Program-made: the position numbers and the translations under genes | Notes under the pieces: generated by a model | Database searches by the model: none | Seen by the model: only the letters and a program-made list of their open reading frames with translations | What the model was told of the DNA's origin: nothing | Source of the DNA: Nanosynbacter sp963524495 | Lineage (GTDB): Bacteria; Patescibacteriota; Saccharimonadia; Saccharimonadales; Saccharimonadaceae | NCBI GenBank assembly: GCA_046846435.1 | Contig: CP128407.1 | Coordinates: 186,001-250,000, forward strand | Direction: 5' to 3' | DNA length: 64,000 bases | Part shown: positions 31,552 through 40,233 of the stretch, piece by piece | Position numbering within the stretch: the stretch's first letter is position 1 | How the letters are laid out: every line of letters starts with the position of its first letter

Positions 31552-32394
31552 GTGGCGTGGTGGCAAGCGATCATCCTCGGTATTGTTGAAGGCGTGACAG
31601 AGTTTCTGCCGGTTTCTTCGACGGGACATTTGACGATCGTCGAGAAGTTGATGGGGATGAGAATTGATGATCCGAGTCTGACGGCGTTCACGGCAGTAAT
31701 TCAGGTCGGCGCGATCTTGGCAGCGATTATCTATTTCTGGAGCGATATCTGGCGGGTGCTAAGCGCGTGGTGGCGCGGTCTGTGGTGGAAGCGGGCGCGA
31801 CGACAGTTTGATTATGTGTATGGCTGGGCGATTATCATCGGTTCGGTGCCGATCGCAGTGATTGGACTACTGTTTAAGGATCAGGTCGAGACGGTGCTGC
31901 GTAGTTTGTGGTTTGTGGCGGTGGCGTTGATCGGCTGGAGCTTGGTGATGTGGTGGGCCGATAAGCGTTCAGAAAAGGCCAGTCACCGCAGCGAGCAGCA
32001 AACGACGTGGCGAGATACACTGGCGATTGGTGTGGGGCAGTGCCTGGCCTTGATACCGGGTATCAGTCGGTCGGGAGCAACGATCTCGGTGGGGCTGCTG
32101 CGGGGATTTGACCGAGTGACGGTGACTAAGTTGAGCTTTTTCCTCGGTATCCCGGCGCTGGTGGCGGCTGGGCTGCTGGAGATGCTGACCGCCTCAAAGC
32201 ACATTGCCGGCGGCGTTGGTTGGACAGCAACGGGGCTTGCGACCATCGTGTCGTTTGTGGTCGGCTACATTGCGATATCATGGCTACTCAAGTTTGTGGC
32301 GCGGAATGACTTCTCGTTATTTATTTGGTATCGAGTCGGGCTGGGCGGCCTAATCATTGTTTTACTGATGAGCGGTGCGATCAGCGCGGTTTAG
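31552..32394 (+). CDS. uppP: Undecaprenyl-diphosphate phosphatase (UppP/BacA)
   Basis: Integral membrane phosphatase of 280 aa that recycles undecaprenyl diphosphate to the monophosphate carrier. The BacA signatures are present: GIVEGVTEFLPVSSTGHLTI (about 10-29) and the second motif LALIPGISRSGATI (about 165-178). About eight hydrophobic helices. GTG start with AGGGAG upstream. Works with the UppS pathway encoded at 20.1-22.3 kb. Confidence 0.95.
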   Translation: MAWWQAIILGIVEGVTEFLPVSSTGHLTIVEKLMGMRIDDPSLTAFTAVIQVGAILAAIIYFWSDIWRVLSAWWRGLWWKRARRQFDYVYGWAIIIGSVPIAVIGLLFKDQVETVLRSLWFVAVALIGWSLVMWWADKRSEKASHRSEQQTTWRDTLAIGVGQCLALIPGISRSGATISVGLLRGFDRVTVTKLSFFLGIPALVAAGLLEMLTASKHIAGGVGWTATGLATIVSFVVGYIAISWLLKFVARNDFSLFIWYRVGLGGLIIVLLMSGAISAV

Positions 32395-32410
32395 TTGTCG
32401 TTAAAAGCGT

Positions 32411-32539
32411 ATGGTCACTGGGGCGAGTGTAGCGATTTTAGGCAAATCTGGTTCGGGTAAGTCGACGCTGACGCACACCATCTCGGGACTGGGGATAAGC
32501 CTGAGCAAGGCGAAGTGTTGGTTGATGGCGAGGGAATGA
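32411..32539 (+). pseudogene. Fragment of an ABC-transporter ATPase (Walker A region)
   Basis: A 42-codon frame reads MVTGASVAILGKSGSGKST followed by LTHTISGL, closely matching residues about 30-55 of the ATPase at 29168 (TGASVAILGKSGSGKST, then LMHAISGL). After GL the match continues only in another frame (DKPEQGEVLVDGEG-like), so at least one frameshift is present. Neither the signature motif nor Walker B follows. It sits in the 286-bp gap between uppP and the collagen-like gene and looks like a relic of a second MacB-type ATPase. Confidence 0.75.
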
Positions 32540-32623
32540 CTGCCCCGTACTACTTAATTGTGGCTGACCTGTCGTAATTACCCGCGATTTTTGATAAAAA
32601 TTATGGCTTTTAGAATGTGCTCA

Positions 32624-32632
32624 TGCTATAAT
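32624..32632 (+). promoter_or_regulatory. Extended -10 of the collagen-like gene
   Basis: TGC + TATAAT (32624-32632), giving a leader of about 40 nt. A second TATAAT (32670-32675) lies 5 nt before ATG 32681 and could give a leaderless form. Confidence 0.5.
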
Positions 32633-32680
32633 CACGGTAAATAGGCGTATAGCAAGATCAAATAGGGGATATAATACAAT

Positions 32681-34663
32681 ATGAACGAGCGCTCAGATAA
32701 GACATATGCGAGTCGTAAATTGGTAATATGTTTATTTATCGTCACGATACTAATCATTCTACTGCTGTGGTGGTGGCCGTGGGGCGGCGGCAATCGCTTT
32801 TACAAAGGGGTTCGTCCAGATCAGATTAGCCTACGCCAAAGCAATGGCAAGGTGCAGTGGCAGTTTATGGATGGTGATTGGCAAGATATCATCTCTCTTT
32901 CTGAGTTGCGGGGTGACAAAGGCGACAAGGGCGAGAAAGGTGACAAGGGCGACACTGGTGAGGCCGGAGCTGCTGGTAAAGATGGTAAAAACGGTGTGAA
33001 CACAGGGCAGCGTGGAGCCAATGGCCGTGATGGGGCGAATGGTAAAAACGGTGCGACCGGGCCAAAGGGCGATACCGGCGCGACAGGTGCCCAAGGCCCG
33101 GCTGGCCCGCAGGGCCCAGCTGGTCCACAGGGACAGAAGGGTGACAAGGGCGAGAAGGGTGATGCCAACGGTGTCGTCGGTCCGGCTGGCCCACAGGGTC
33201 CCAAAGGCGACACCGGCCAGCAAGGACAAAAAGGTGACAAAGGCGATACCGGCGCTAAAGGCGAAAAGGGAGACGCTGGTGCTAAAGGTGAAAAGGGTGA
33301 GAAAGGTGAAAAAGGTGACACTGGTGCAGTGGGCGCCCAAGGCCAAAAGGGCGATGCCGGTAATGATGGACGAGAGATTGAGCTACAGAAAACTGCACTA
33401 TATATACAGTGGCGCTACAGAGGCGATGCTACTTGGCATAACCTCATCGCATTGTCTGATCTAAAGGGCCCGAAGGGTGACAAAGGTGATACCGGTCCAC
33501 AGGGTGCAACGGGTGCCCAGGGCGCGCAAGGTGCTCAGGGGCCTGCCGGTGCCCAAGGCCAAAAGGGTGAAACTGGCCCTGCCGGCCCGCAAGGCCCAGC
33601 TGGTCCCCAAGGCCAAAAAGGTGAGAAAGGTGAAAAAGGTAATGATGGCCCACAAGGTCCTGCAGGTCCTCAGGGAGCCAAAGGTGATACTGGTCCAGTC
33701 GGTCCCGCCGGCCCACAAGGACTCAAAGGCGCTAAAGGTGATACTGGAGCGACAGGTACTCAAGGTCAAAAAGGCGACAAGGGCGACACCGGCCCAGTGG
33801 GTCCTCAGGGCCTGCCCGGCCCCCAGGGTATACCAGGTGTTAAGGGGGATAAAGGTGACACTGGTCCAGCGGGGCCGCAGGGTCTTCAGGGTGCTAAGGG
33901 TGACAAAGGCGAGCCAGGAGCTAAGGGTGAAACTGGCCCTGCCGGCCCACAAGGTCAACAGGGCCCGAAAGGTGAAGCTGGTCCGGCTGGAGCTAAAGGT
34001 CCGAAGGGCGACGCTGGTCCCCAAGGACAAAAGGGTGAAGCTGGTGCAAATGCAACAGTCAATGTGACAAATAGTACTCAGCCATGTTCGACCAAGCTCA
34101 ACGTTACGGGCAATGGTACACCAAATATTGGACTGACGTTCACCGGATCAAATATTCCGGCTGGTGGGTCAATTGGTCAGGTACTGATGAAAAAATCGGC
34201 GGCAGATTGTGATGTTGCGTGGAGAAGTTTGCCGCAAGAAACGATGTTTGCTGGCTCGATCGGTGTCGGTAATGGTAATATCACGGCGGTGAATATTAAT
34301 GCTGACACTTATACAGCCATTCCGATGACAACGATCACCACGAATACCGGCGGTGGCACCTGGGATCCAGTGAATCACACGTATACCATTCCAAGTGACG
34401 GTGTATATTTCATCCGTTCCAGCATTCGTACCGTTGACAATTCGCCGATGCGTAACATTTACCAAATCGTTAATGACGTGAATGGTGATCGTCCAGAGGG
34501 CACGTGGTCATCTAACCAAGCTGGTGTTCGTCGTTCGACGCTGCCATATTCACGGATGATGCGGGCCACGGCTGGTACCAAACTAAAGTTGATCGTCGTA
34601 TCAGACCTCCAGAGCGTGCAGCTCAGCGATGCAAGCCTGACGATTACCAAGCTTTCAAACTAG
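32681..34663 (+). CDS. Collagen-like surface protein (G-X-Y repeats)
   Basis: Protein of 660 aa. An N-terminal membrane helix (about 16-34, ending WWWPWGGG) anchors it or serves as an uncleaved signal. Two long collagen-like blocks of G-X-Y triplets (about 77-227 and 263-455), rich in GDKGDKGEKG and GPAGPQG, are each preceded by a related short module with ISL or IEL, QW and a W-I/L-x-x-I/L-x-LS-E/D-L end. The C-terminal part (about 456-660) is non-repetitive, strand-rich and resembles a C1q/TNF-like trimer head (GVYFIRSSIR...). Such proteins form surface trimers and adhesive fibres. No LPXTG motif is seen. The repeats produce long shadow ORFs on the other strand. Confidence 0.88.
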   Translation: MNERSDKTYASRKLVICLFIVTILIILLLWWWPWGGGNRFYKGVRPDQISLRQSNGKVQWQFMDGDWQDIISLSELRGDKGDKGEKGDKGDTGEAGAAGKDGKNGVNTGQRGANGRDGANGKNGATGPKGDTGATGAQGPAGPQGPAGPQGQKGDKGEKGDANGVVGPAGPQGPKGDTGQQGQKGDKGDTGAKGEKGDAGAKGEKGEKGEKGDTGAVGAQGQKGDAGNDGREIELQKTALYIQWRYRGDATWHNLIALSDLKGPKGDKGDTGPQGATGAQGAQGAQGPAGAQGQKGETGPAGPQGPAGPQGQKGEKGEKGNDGPQGPAGPQGAKGDTGPVGPAGPQGLKGAKGDTGATGTQGQKGDKGDTGPVGPQGLPGPQGIPGVKGDKGDTGPAGPQGLQGAKGDKGEPGAKGETGPAGPQGQQGPKGEAGPAGAKGPKGDAGPQGQKGEAGANATVNVTNSTQPCSTKLNVTGNGTPNIGLTFTGSNIPAGGSIGQVLMKKSAADCDVAWRSLPQETMFAGSIGVGNGNITAVNINADTYTAIPMTTITTNTGGGTWDPVNHTYTIPSDGVYFIRSSIRTVDNSPMRNIYQIVNDVNGDRPEGTWSSNQAGVRRSTLPYSRMMRATAGTKLKLIVVSDLQSVQLSDASLTITKLSN

Positions 34664-34705
34664 TGAAGGTAGCGGTCAAGTGAGCGAGATAAATTATCGT
34701 ATATC

Positions 34706-34714
34706 TGCTACAAT
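34706..34714 (+). promoter_or_regulatory. Extended -10 of serS (leaderless)
   Basis: TGC + TACAAT (34706-34714), 6 nt before ATG 34721. Confidence 0.62.
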
Positions 34715-34720
34715 GATACC

Positions 34721-36016
34721 ATGTTAGATATTCGCTTTATTCGAGATAACGCCGAGGCAGTGCAGACTGCGGCGAAACACAAGGGGTGTGACGTGTCTAT
34801 TGCGACATTGTTGCAATTAGACGACGAGCGTCGTGAGGCGCAGCGGCAGGTTGATGAGTTGCGCCAGCAGCGTAATGAGATTGCTGCGCAGATGAAGGGT
34901 GGCAAGCCTGAGCCGGGTTTGATTGAGCAGGGCAAGACCATCAAGGTCAAGCTGAGCGGGCTCGAGACTCGGCTGAGCGAGGTCGAGGAACGATACACGG
35001 CACTACTAAAGCAGGTTCCTAATATGCCGCACGCCGATGTACCAGTTGGTCTGAGTGAGGATGAAAACGTTGAAGTAAAGGTCGTCGGTGATATTCCAGC
35101 CTTTGATTTTGCGCCGAAAAATCACTACGAAATCGCCGAGGCAAAAGGCTGGCTCGACAAAGAGCGGGCCGCCAAGGTTGCTGGTGCTCGTTTTGCTTAT
35201 ATCATGGGGGATTTGGTGTTGTTGCAACAGGCGATTATCCAGTTTGTGATCACATCTCTCACGAACCCAGCGGTGATCAAAGAGATCGCTGAAAAGGCTG
35301 GCCTTGATGTCAATACAAAACCATTCATCCCAGTGCTGCCGCCATTGATGATCCGGACTGAGCCGTATGATCAGATGGATCGCCTCCAGCCGAGTGACGA
35401 CCGCTACAAAATTGAAGGCGAGGAATTATGGCTCCAGGGAAGCGCTGAGCATGTGCTCGGTAGTATGCATGCTGGTGAGATTTTTGACGCAAAGCAGTTG
35501 CCGCTACGATACCTAGGCTTTGCGACTAGTTTTCGAAAAGAAGCGGGGACGTACGGCAAGGATATGGAAGGGCTGATTCGGATGCACCAGTTTGATAAGC
35601 TGGAGATGGAGAGTTTCACCGAGGCGAAGGATAGTTATAACGAGCACCTGCTATTTATTGCCATCCAAGAGTGGTTGTTGGCCCAGCTGAAGTTGCCATA
35701 CCACGTGCTGATGAAGTGTACGGCTGATATCGGCAAGCCAAACGCGCGTGGTGTTGACATGGAAGTGTGGTTACCGGGTCAGGGCAAGTACCGCGAGACG
35801 CATACTGCTGATTACATGACGGATTATCAGGCGCGCCGCTTGATGACGCGGGTGCGTACGGATAACGGGGTCGAATTGATCCACACGAATGATGCGACGG
35901 CCTTTGCGCTGGGGCGCTGTATGGTGGCGATTATCGAGAATTATCAGACTGCAGAGGGTGATGTCGTGGTGCCAGAAGCACTTCGTCCATATATGAATGG
36001 CCGCGAGATGATATAA
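34721..36016 (+). CDS. serS: Seryl-tRNA synthetase
   Basis: Class II synthetase of 431 aa. The N-terminal tRNA-binding coiled coil (about 30-105) starts after MLDIRFIRDNAEAVQ. Class II motifs follow: PPLMIRTEPYDQMDRLQPSDDRYKIEGEELWLQGSAEH region, motif 2 LRYLGFATSFRKEAGTYGKDMEGLIRMHQFDKLEME (about 263-298) and motif 3 near TNDATAFALGRCMVAIIENYQ (about 387-407). Leaderless by -10 geometry. Confidence 0.94.
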   Translation: MLDIRFIRDNAEAVQTAAKHKGCDVSIATLLQLDDERREAQRQVDELRQQRNEIAAQMKGGKPEPGLIEQGKTIKVKLSGLETRLSEVEERYTALLKQVPNMPHADVPVGLSEDENVEVKVVGDIPAFDFAPKNHYEIAEAKGWLDKERAAKVAGARFAYIMGDLVLLQQAIIQFVITSLTNPAVIKEIAEKAGLDVNTKPFIPVLPPLMIRTEPYDQMDRLQPSDDRYKIEGEELWLQGSAEHVLGSMHAGEIFDAKQLPLRYLGFATSFRKEAGTYGKDMEGLIRMHQFDKLEMESFTEAKDSYNEHLLFIAIQEWLLAQLKLPYHVLMKCTADIGKPNARGVDMEVWLPGQGKYRETHTADYMTDYQARRLMTRVRTDNGVELIHTNDATAFALGRCMVAIIENYQTAEGDVVVPEALRPYMNGREMI

Positions 36017-36034
36017 TGGAGTCTAGGAGGGTGT

Positions 36035-36277
36035 ATGGCACTGACGAACGATGACAAGCAATGGATCAAGGGTGCGATCGCTGATGGCGTGGTTGAAGGC
36101 AGACTACAGGCACTGACGAACGACATTAAAGAGATATACGATGTTATTTACGGTAAGCCGAACAAATCATTTACGAGCGCCAGCTTTGCCAAAATGTCGT
36201 CGAAAGAAAAGCTGCTCGTGATTAACGAAGAATTACTAAAAATGGCGAAGGACGCGGGTGTTGTTTTGCCACGCTAG
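36035..36277 (+). CDS. Small protein of unknown function, 80 aa
   Basis: Not recognised. Soluble, helical, charged; the first half predicts an amphipathic helix (WIKGAIADGVVEGRLQALTNDIKEIYDVIYG) and the second half a K/E-rich helix. AGGAGG 4 nt before ATG and a TGA + TATAAT box (36009-36017) support expression. It lies 18 nt after serS and 22 nt before hpf, so it may be co-transcribed with hpf. Confidence 0.65.
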   Translation: MALTNDDKQWIKGAIADGVVEGRLQALTNDIKEIYDVIYGKPNKSFTSASFAKMSSKEKLLVINEELLKMAKDAGVVLPR

Positions 36278-36299
36278 GGTATAAGTAAAAGGAGGAATT

Positions 36300-36674
36300 A
36301 TGATCAAAGCTATTACCATTACCGGTGTCAAATACGAATTGACGGACACCACAAAGAAATACGTCGAGCGCAAAATCGGTGCGCTGGGCAAGTACTTGCC
36401 GCGGCATGCCCGCAAGAGCGCCACCGCTGATGTAAAGATCAAGCAGATTGATAATCCTGGCGGCAACAAGTACGAGGTTGAGGTGATCATTAATGTACCA
36501 GACAAGAAAATCACCGCCAAAGATTCGACAATGAACGTGCTAGCGGCAGTCGATATCGTTGAAGCAAAACTGAATGGGCAGCTACGTAAGTATAAGGATG
36601 ATGTGTTGGCGCACGTTGGCAGCAGCCGCGGCGTACTGGCACGGTTCAAGCGCGGTTTCCAGCGCGAGCAGTAG
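36300..36674 (+). CDS. hpf: Ribosome hibernation promoting factor, short form
   Basis: HPF/YfiA-type protein of 124 aa that binds the 30S decoding region and inactivates ribosomes in slow growth. The sequence starts MIKAITITGVKYELTDTTKKYVERKIGALGKYLPRH (the beta-alpha start), has the central strand and a DIVEAKLNGQLRKYKDD helix (about 90-106), then a basic tail. The long-form C-terminal dimerization domain is absent. AGGAGGA 6 nt before ATG. Confidence 0.88.
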   Translation: MIKAITITGVKYELTDTTKKYVERKIGALGKYLPRHARKSATADVKIKQIDNPGGNKYEVEVIINVPDKKITAKDSTMNVLAAVDIVEAKLNGQLRKYKDDVLAHVGSSRGVLARFKRGFQREQ

Positions 36675-36680
36675 CAATTG

Positions 36681-37622
36681 CTAGCCTACTGGATAACGAA
36701 CACCCAGGAGGGTTTTTGGACCAAAGGTAAGCAGTGTAATTCGCATCTGTCTATCCCAGTCATCCCAACAGATATATGGAGCATTGGCTACATTTACGTT
36801 GGGCTGCCAACACCACGAAGAGCTGATGGACACCTGGTCTGTTGGTGTGTAGCCAGCTAGTACAGTAGTAAGTTTGTCAGTTGCGCCTTCGGCTAATGTC
36901 TGATGTGTAGCAGGATTATGGTGGTATGCACAGAATTGTGGCGTTGGCATTCCGCCGGAAATGAGACGGAGTGTCCATTGAATGCCATTATCATCGCGGT
37001 AAACTGGTGGAGTACTTAATTCCGGAGTTGTTGTTGAAATCGGCGCCTGGTCTAGATTGCACCAAACATCATCAGTGATGTTAAGGCTGGTCCACAACAT
37101 GCATAGCTCCCCTGGTATTGGCTGGGAATACGGTGCTGTTTTGTCAGAGTCTGGTGAATTACTTGGTATAGTTGTGTCTGTGGCCATCTTTTGACCAATA
37201 GTTAGCCAGTTTTGCTTGCCAAGACCGTGGGGCGCCAAAACAACGTGCGGGGCGACACCTTCTCCTTGCTCCATGAGTGCAAATTGTTCGGCTAGGTATT
37301 GAAGGTTAACACCGACAGACACCATTTGTTCTGGTGTTGGTGCCGAAAGGCCGATGTAGCTAACCAAACGCTCGGATAGAGTAAAAGCTTTTTCAAAAGC
37401 CCGCTGTGTTTCTGGATTGGGTATCGTATCAAGACTATTAAATCCGGCTTTACCTTTCTCTCTAGCTTCTCTCACATCAGCATTGAGGGTGTCTAAGAGC
37501 GCTGCAGAACCAAAACCCTGACTGGTATTGAGAGACTGGGCCTCTTGTCCTTCCTGAGCTCTCTGCCAAGCATCATTCGCTGCGGCTCGAATTTCTGGTG
37601 ATAGTAGATTGAGATTAGCCAT
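36681..37622 (-). CDS. Unknown protein A of the VWA/AAA island (paralogue of 40234 gene)
   Basis: Protein of 313 aa without recognised domain. The N-terminal 110 residues are clearly related to the protein at 40234-41100. Shared blocks are L-(S/P)-PEI, W-x-RAQEGQ, GSAA, VREARE, GF-x-x-L and NPE, then PTP-(E/A) and a (Y/H)LAE-type block. Later parts diverge but keep a similar order (a Q/R-W-T strand, GYT, a C-terminal repeat of short strands ending TLLGVRYPVG). No signal peptide or membrane helix. It starts 12 nt after the VWA gene and is probably translated from the same mRNA. No strong ribosome site is seen. Confidence 0.8.
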   Translation of the reverse strand: MANLNLLSPEIRAAANDAWQRAQEGQEAQSLNTSQGFGSAALLDTLNADVREAREKGKAGFNSLDTIPNPETQRAFEKAFTLSERLVSYIGLSAPTPEQMVSVGVNLQYLAEQFALMEQGEGVAPHVVLAPHGLGKQNWLTIGQKMATDTTIPSNSPDSDKTAPYSQPIPGELCMLWTSLNITDDVWCNLDQAPISTTTPELSTPPVYRDDNGIQWTLRLISGGMPTPQFCAYHHNPATHQTLAEGATDKLTTVLAGYTPTDQVSISSSWCWQPNVNVANAPYICWDDWDRQMRITLLTFGPKTLLGVRYPVG

Positions 37623-37634
37623 ATGTTATTCTTT

Positions 37635-39137
37635 TTATGTTTGAATCGTTGTTTCTATAAATGATTGTAACACATTTGGCAGGTCTTTAGGGTCGTTGAT
37701 AAGTTTGGCATTCGGAGCGTACAGTTGTTCAGCGGCGTCTGAGCCAATGGATACGCCGTATACTACAGTATTTTGGTCACGGCGAAGCTGGCTGATGGCT
37801 GCTTGGGTGGCGTCGGGGTTATCACTTGTACCATCAGTTACGACGACAACGATTCGCTGGCGATCTCGGTCGTGGGGTAGAGTAGTGATTTCCTGGAGAG
37901 CTAAATAGTCTGCCGTCCATCCGGCATTAGCTGCAGCTATGGCTGTATATGTATCAAGCCGATGTTTATCACTGAGACTGCTACCAAGCGGCTTGTGGCA
38001 TGTTGCGTTGCTGCCAAATGTATATAATGATGTGCGGATTGATAGATCGGACAAATCAATACTTTGTTGTTCTTCCAGTTGTCGGATATCACGTTCCATA
38101 CCAGCGAGTCCCTCTAGCATGATGACGGCACAACTGGCGGCGGCTTGTGCAGGCGCACCGCCCATGGAACCAGAACAGTCAAACACAAAGAAATAGTCGG
38201 TCTTGCAGTTTAGTTCCGCCCGCCCACGCACGGTTTCATAGCGCTGAAATGCCTCTGGGGTGATACTGCTTTTGATGTCGACCACAGTTTGTGCCAGGCG
38301 GTTGGGGTCGAGGATATCGCCGTCTTGGTGGGAGCGACGACTAAGACCACGACGAGAGGCGACGACTTCGTTCAGTATCGACTGAAAGACTGTGCGCATT
38401 TCGGCAATTTGTTTGTGAAAACGCTGTATCTCATCATCATACCGTTGTCTCTCGACCAGAGAGTGACCGGTTTGTTCACGGTAGCGGCGGTTGGCCGCTA
38501 TCTGACGGGCGCGTTCTCGCTGTTCGGGTGTCATGGTTTCGTGGCGTTTTTCTTGAGCAGCTTTGTCGATAGCGTCATGGATTTTTTCGTGTTCTTCGGG
38601 ACTGAATGGCTCGGGATGCTTGTTGTCGAAATAATCGGCATAGGCATCCGCGAATGGATTGCTGTCTTGTTTAGTATTATCGTTTTGTGATGGGTCAGTA
38701 TCTTGCTGCTCGGTAGTGTTGTTGGTGGTCTGTTGATCGCCGTTTTGCTGCTGGGTTTGGGTGTTTTCTGCCTCTTGTTTGTCTAATTTCATGAGATTTT
38801 CGTATTTTGGCCAAATCTGCGTGAGCCAATAATCAAAACGGTCACTGCCGGAGAGTTTCTTGCCATTAGAACCCCTTGCGCCAGGATTGGTCAGGAACGA
38901 GATAAGGTCAAACTGCCCACCCTGAAAGTTGCGCAGCTGGTCTATAGCCTCATCAACCTCTTGGCGAACAGGCGTTTCGCTACTCGGTATCATCTCCTGG
39001 CGGATGATTTTATAGAGGAATTGTAGGTGCATCGGGACGCTAGCGTAGTCAACCGGCTTGCCATCATGTTCCGTCGGAAATAGGCGATTGTTATAAAGAT
39101 TCGCACCGACCTCGCGCATGGCGGGTAGCATGTTCAT
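37635..39137 (-). CDS. VWA (von Willebrand A) domain protein, CobT-like
   Basis: Protein of about 500 aa. The N-terminal half is helical; a Q/N/D/T-rich linker (about 140-190) follows, then a charged helical stretch EKIHDAIDKAAQEKRHETMTPEQRERARQ. The C-terminal VWA domain has a complete MIDAS set: DCSGS, a TF-containing strand in TSLYTFGSN, and VTDGTSD. The acidic/polar linker before VWA resembles cobaltochelatase CobT and other MoxR-partner proteins. The frame stays open to 39401, but 39265-39401 is antisense to the Walker A region of the AAA gene, and the first ATG clear of that overlap is 39137. The frame between 39137 and about 39245 looks protein-like, so the start is uncertain. Confidence 0.8.
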   Translation of the reverse strand: MNMLPAMREVGANLYNNRLFPTEHDGKPVDYASVPMHLQFLYKIIRQEMIPSSETPVRQEVDEAIDQLRNFQGGQFDLISFLTNPGARGSNGKKLSGSDRFDYWLTQIWPKYENLMKLDKQEAENTQTQQQNGDQQTTNNTTEQQDTDPSQNDNTKQDSNPFADAYADYFDNKHPEPFSPEEHEKIHDAIDKAAQEKRHETMTPEQRERARQIAANRRYREQTGHSLVERQRYDDEIQRFHKQIAEMRTVFQSILNEVVASRRGLSRRSHQDGDILDPNRLAQTVVDIKSSITPEAFQRYETVRGRAELNCKTDYFFVFDCSGSMGGAPAQAAASCAVIMLEGLAGMERDIRQLEEQQSIDLSDLSIRTSLYTFGSNATCHKPLGSSLSDKHRLDTYTAIAAANAGWTADYLALQEITTLPHDRDRQRIVVVVTDGTSDNPDATQAAISQLRRDQNTVVYGVSIGSDAAEQLYAPNAKLINDPKDLPNVLQSFIETTIQT

Positions 39138-39264
39138 GATCTGTTTATTGCCATGAATATCAGTTAAGATATTATTGAAAATATGGCGCGCTTGTTGCTC
39201 CTGAGGGTCTTTGCCGCTGGTGACAAAAGCATCTTGTCGTGCTGAAAATACAGGATCTCGCTTG

Positions 39265-40212
39265 ATGCCGGCTATGATGCGGGGTGAGCCAACGTTGTTC
39301 GTCGGTGAGACGGGCGGTGCCAAAACTGCCATGGCGGAGTATATGGTGCAGACGTATTTTGGGGTTGAACCTGAGTTCGTCAGCGCATATGGTGACGTCA
39401 ACAGTTACCAGTTGATGGGTAAGCAAGAGCTGCGCGAGGAAAACGGGGCGAGTGTCAGCGAGTTTGTGCCAGGGCCGATTATTCGTGCCATGGAACAGGG
39501 AAAGCCACTCATCCTTGACGAGATTAACGCCATGCCGCCAGAATTGTTGAAACGCTTGAACAAAATTATGCAGTTGCGCCCAGGCGATAGATTTACGGTA
39601 CAGGAAGATTCTGGGCGGGTTGTTAAGGTTCAACCGGGCTTTTGTATCATCGCCACGGCGAATGAAAAGTCAAAACGTTACAAGGGCGTGGATGATTTGA
39701 GCGTTGAGTTCCAAAACCGGTTTGGGGCAAATATCAATCGCGTGCGTTACCCTGACCACGACAAGGGCTATGATGAATATCCGCGCGAGAATGCTCAGCT
39801 AGCTATGGCGGCGGTGGCGACGAAACGAGGCGAGTTGCCGCCAGATATTGATGAGGGGGATTTTGAGAATTTCGTGAGGGCAGCTCGGTTGAGCCAACAG
39901 ATATTTAGCGGCACTAATGGCGAAGGCTACGATCAGTTCATTGATACAGAGAGAATGGTCGATGATCGTCCTGGGTTAGAGGAAACGGTGCTGGCGCCGC
40001 GCACCATGGTGGATATTTTACATAAAGTCGTTGGCAGTTACGGTGTGGTATCGCTGAAGCGGGCTTGTCAAACCTTTCTGGATGGCATTAAGAACCCGAA
40101 TGACCGCAAAGTAATGCATCATATCCTTGAGTATCATGATTTGCTGCCGGAGGAAATGCTGAGAAATACATCGGAAGAAGCAGGAGATAACGAGGAGACA
40201 GATGAAAGCTGA
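39265..40212 (+). CDS. MoxR-type AAA+ ATPase
   Basis: AAA+ ATPase of about 315 aa, of the MoxR/CobS/CbbQ class. Walker A is GETGGAKT, with the alanine before lysine that is common in MoxR/RavA. Walker B is PLILDEINAMPPELLKRL. Sensor 1 is CIIATANE, and arginine-finger/sensor 2 residues lie in VEFQNRFGANINRVRYPD. Start choice: ATG 39265 with AGGA 9 nt upstream; ATGs at 39274 and 39277 and an open frame back to 39205 are alternatives. The polar C-terminal tail ends EEAGDNEETDES. MoxR ATPases with VWA partners remodel or insert cofactors into client complexes. The partner here is divergent, 127 bp away. Confidence 0.85.
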   Translation: MPAMMRGEPTLFVGETGGAKTAMAEYMVQTYFGVEPEFVSAYGDVNSYQLMGKQELREENGASVSEFVPGPIIRAMEQGKPLILDEINAMPPELLKRLNKIMQLRPGDRFTVQEDSGRVVKVQPGFCIIATANEKSKRYKGVDDLSVEFQNRFGANINRVRYPDHDKGYDEYPRENAQLAMAAVATKRGELPPDIDEGDFENFVRAARLSQQIFSGTNGEGYDQFIDTERMVDDRPGLEETVLAPRTMVDILHKVVGSYGVVSLKRACQTFLDGIKNPNDRKVMHHILEYHDLLPEEMLRNTSEEAGDNEETDES

Positions 40213-40233
40213 TTGGCTTTTAGGGCAAAGTAT

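Noticed and set aside
32909..34040. Repeat array resembling a CRISPR
   Set aside because: Repeats are 9-bp-phase collagen codons inside an open frame; there are no spacers of constant length and no cas genes.
32821..34067. Long ORFs antisense to and in other frames of the collagen-like gene
   Set aside because: They are translations of the G-X-Y repeat in wrong frames (proline/serine or threonine/leucine runs) with no start signals.
39137..39401. N-terminal extension of the VWA gene
   Set aside because: Most of it is antisense to the conserved Walker A region of the AAA gene; the part 39137-39245 looks protein-like but has no usable ATG, GTG or TTG.
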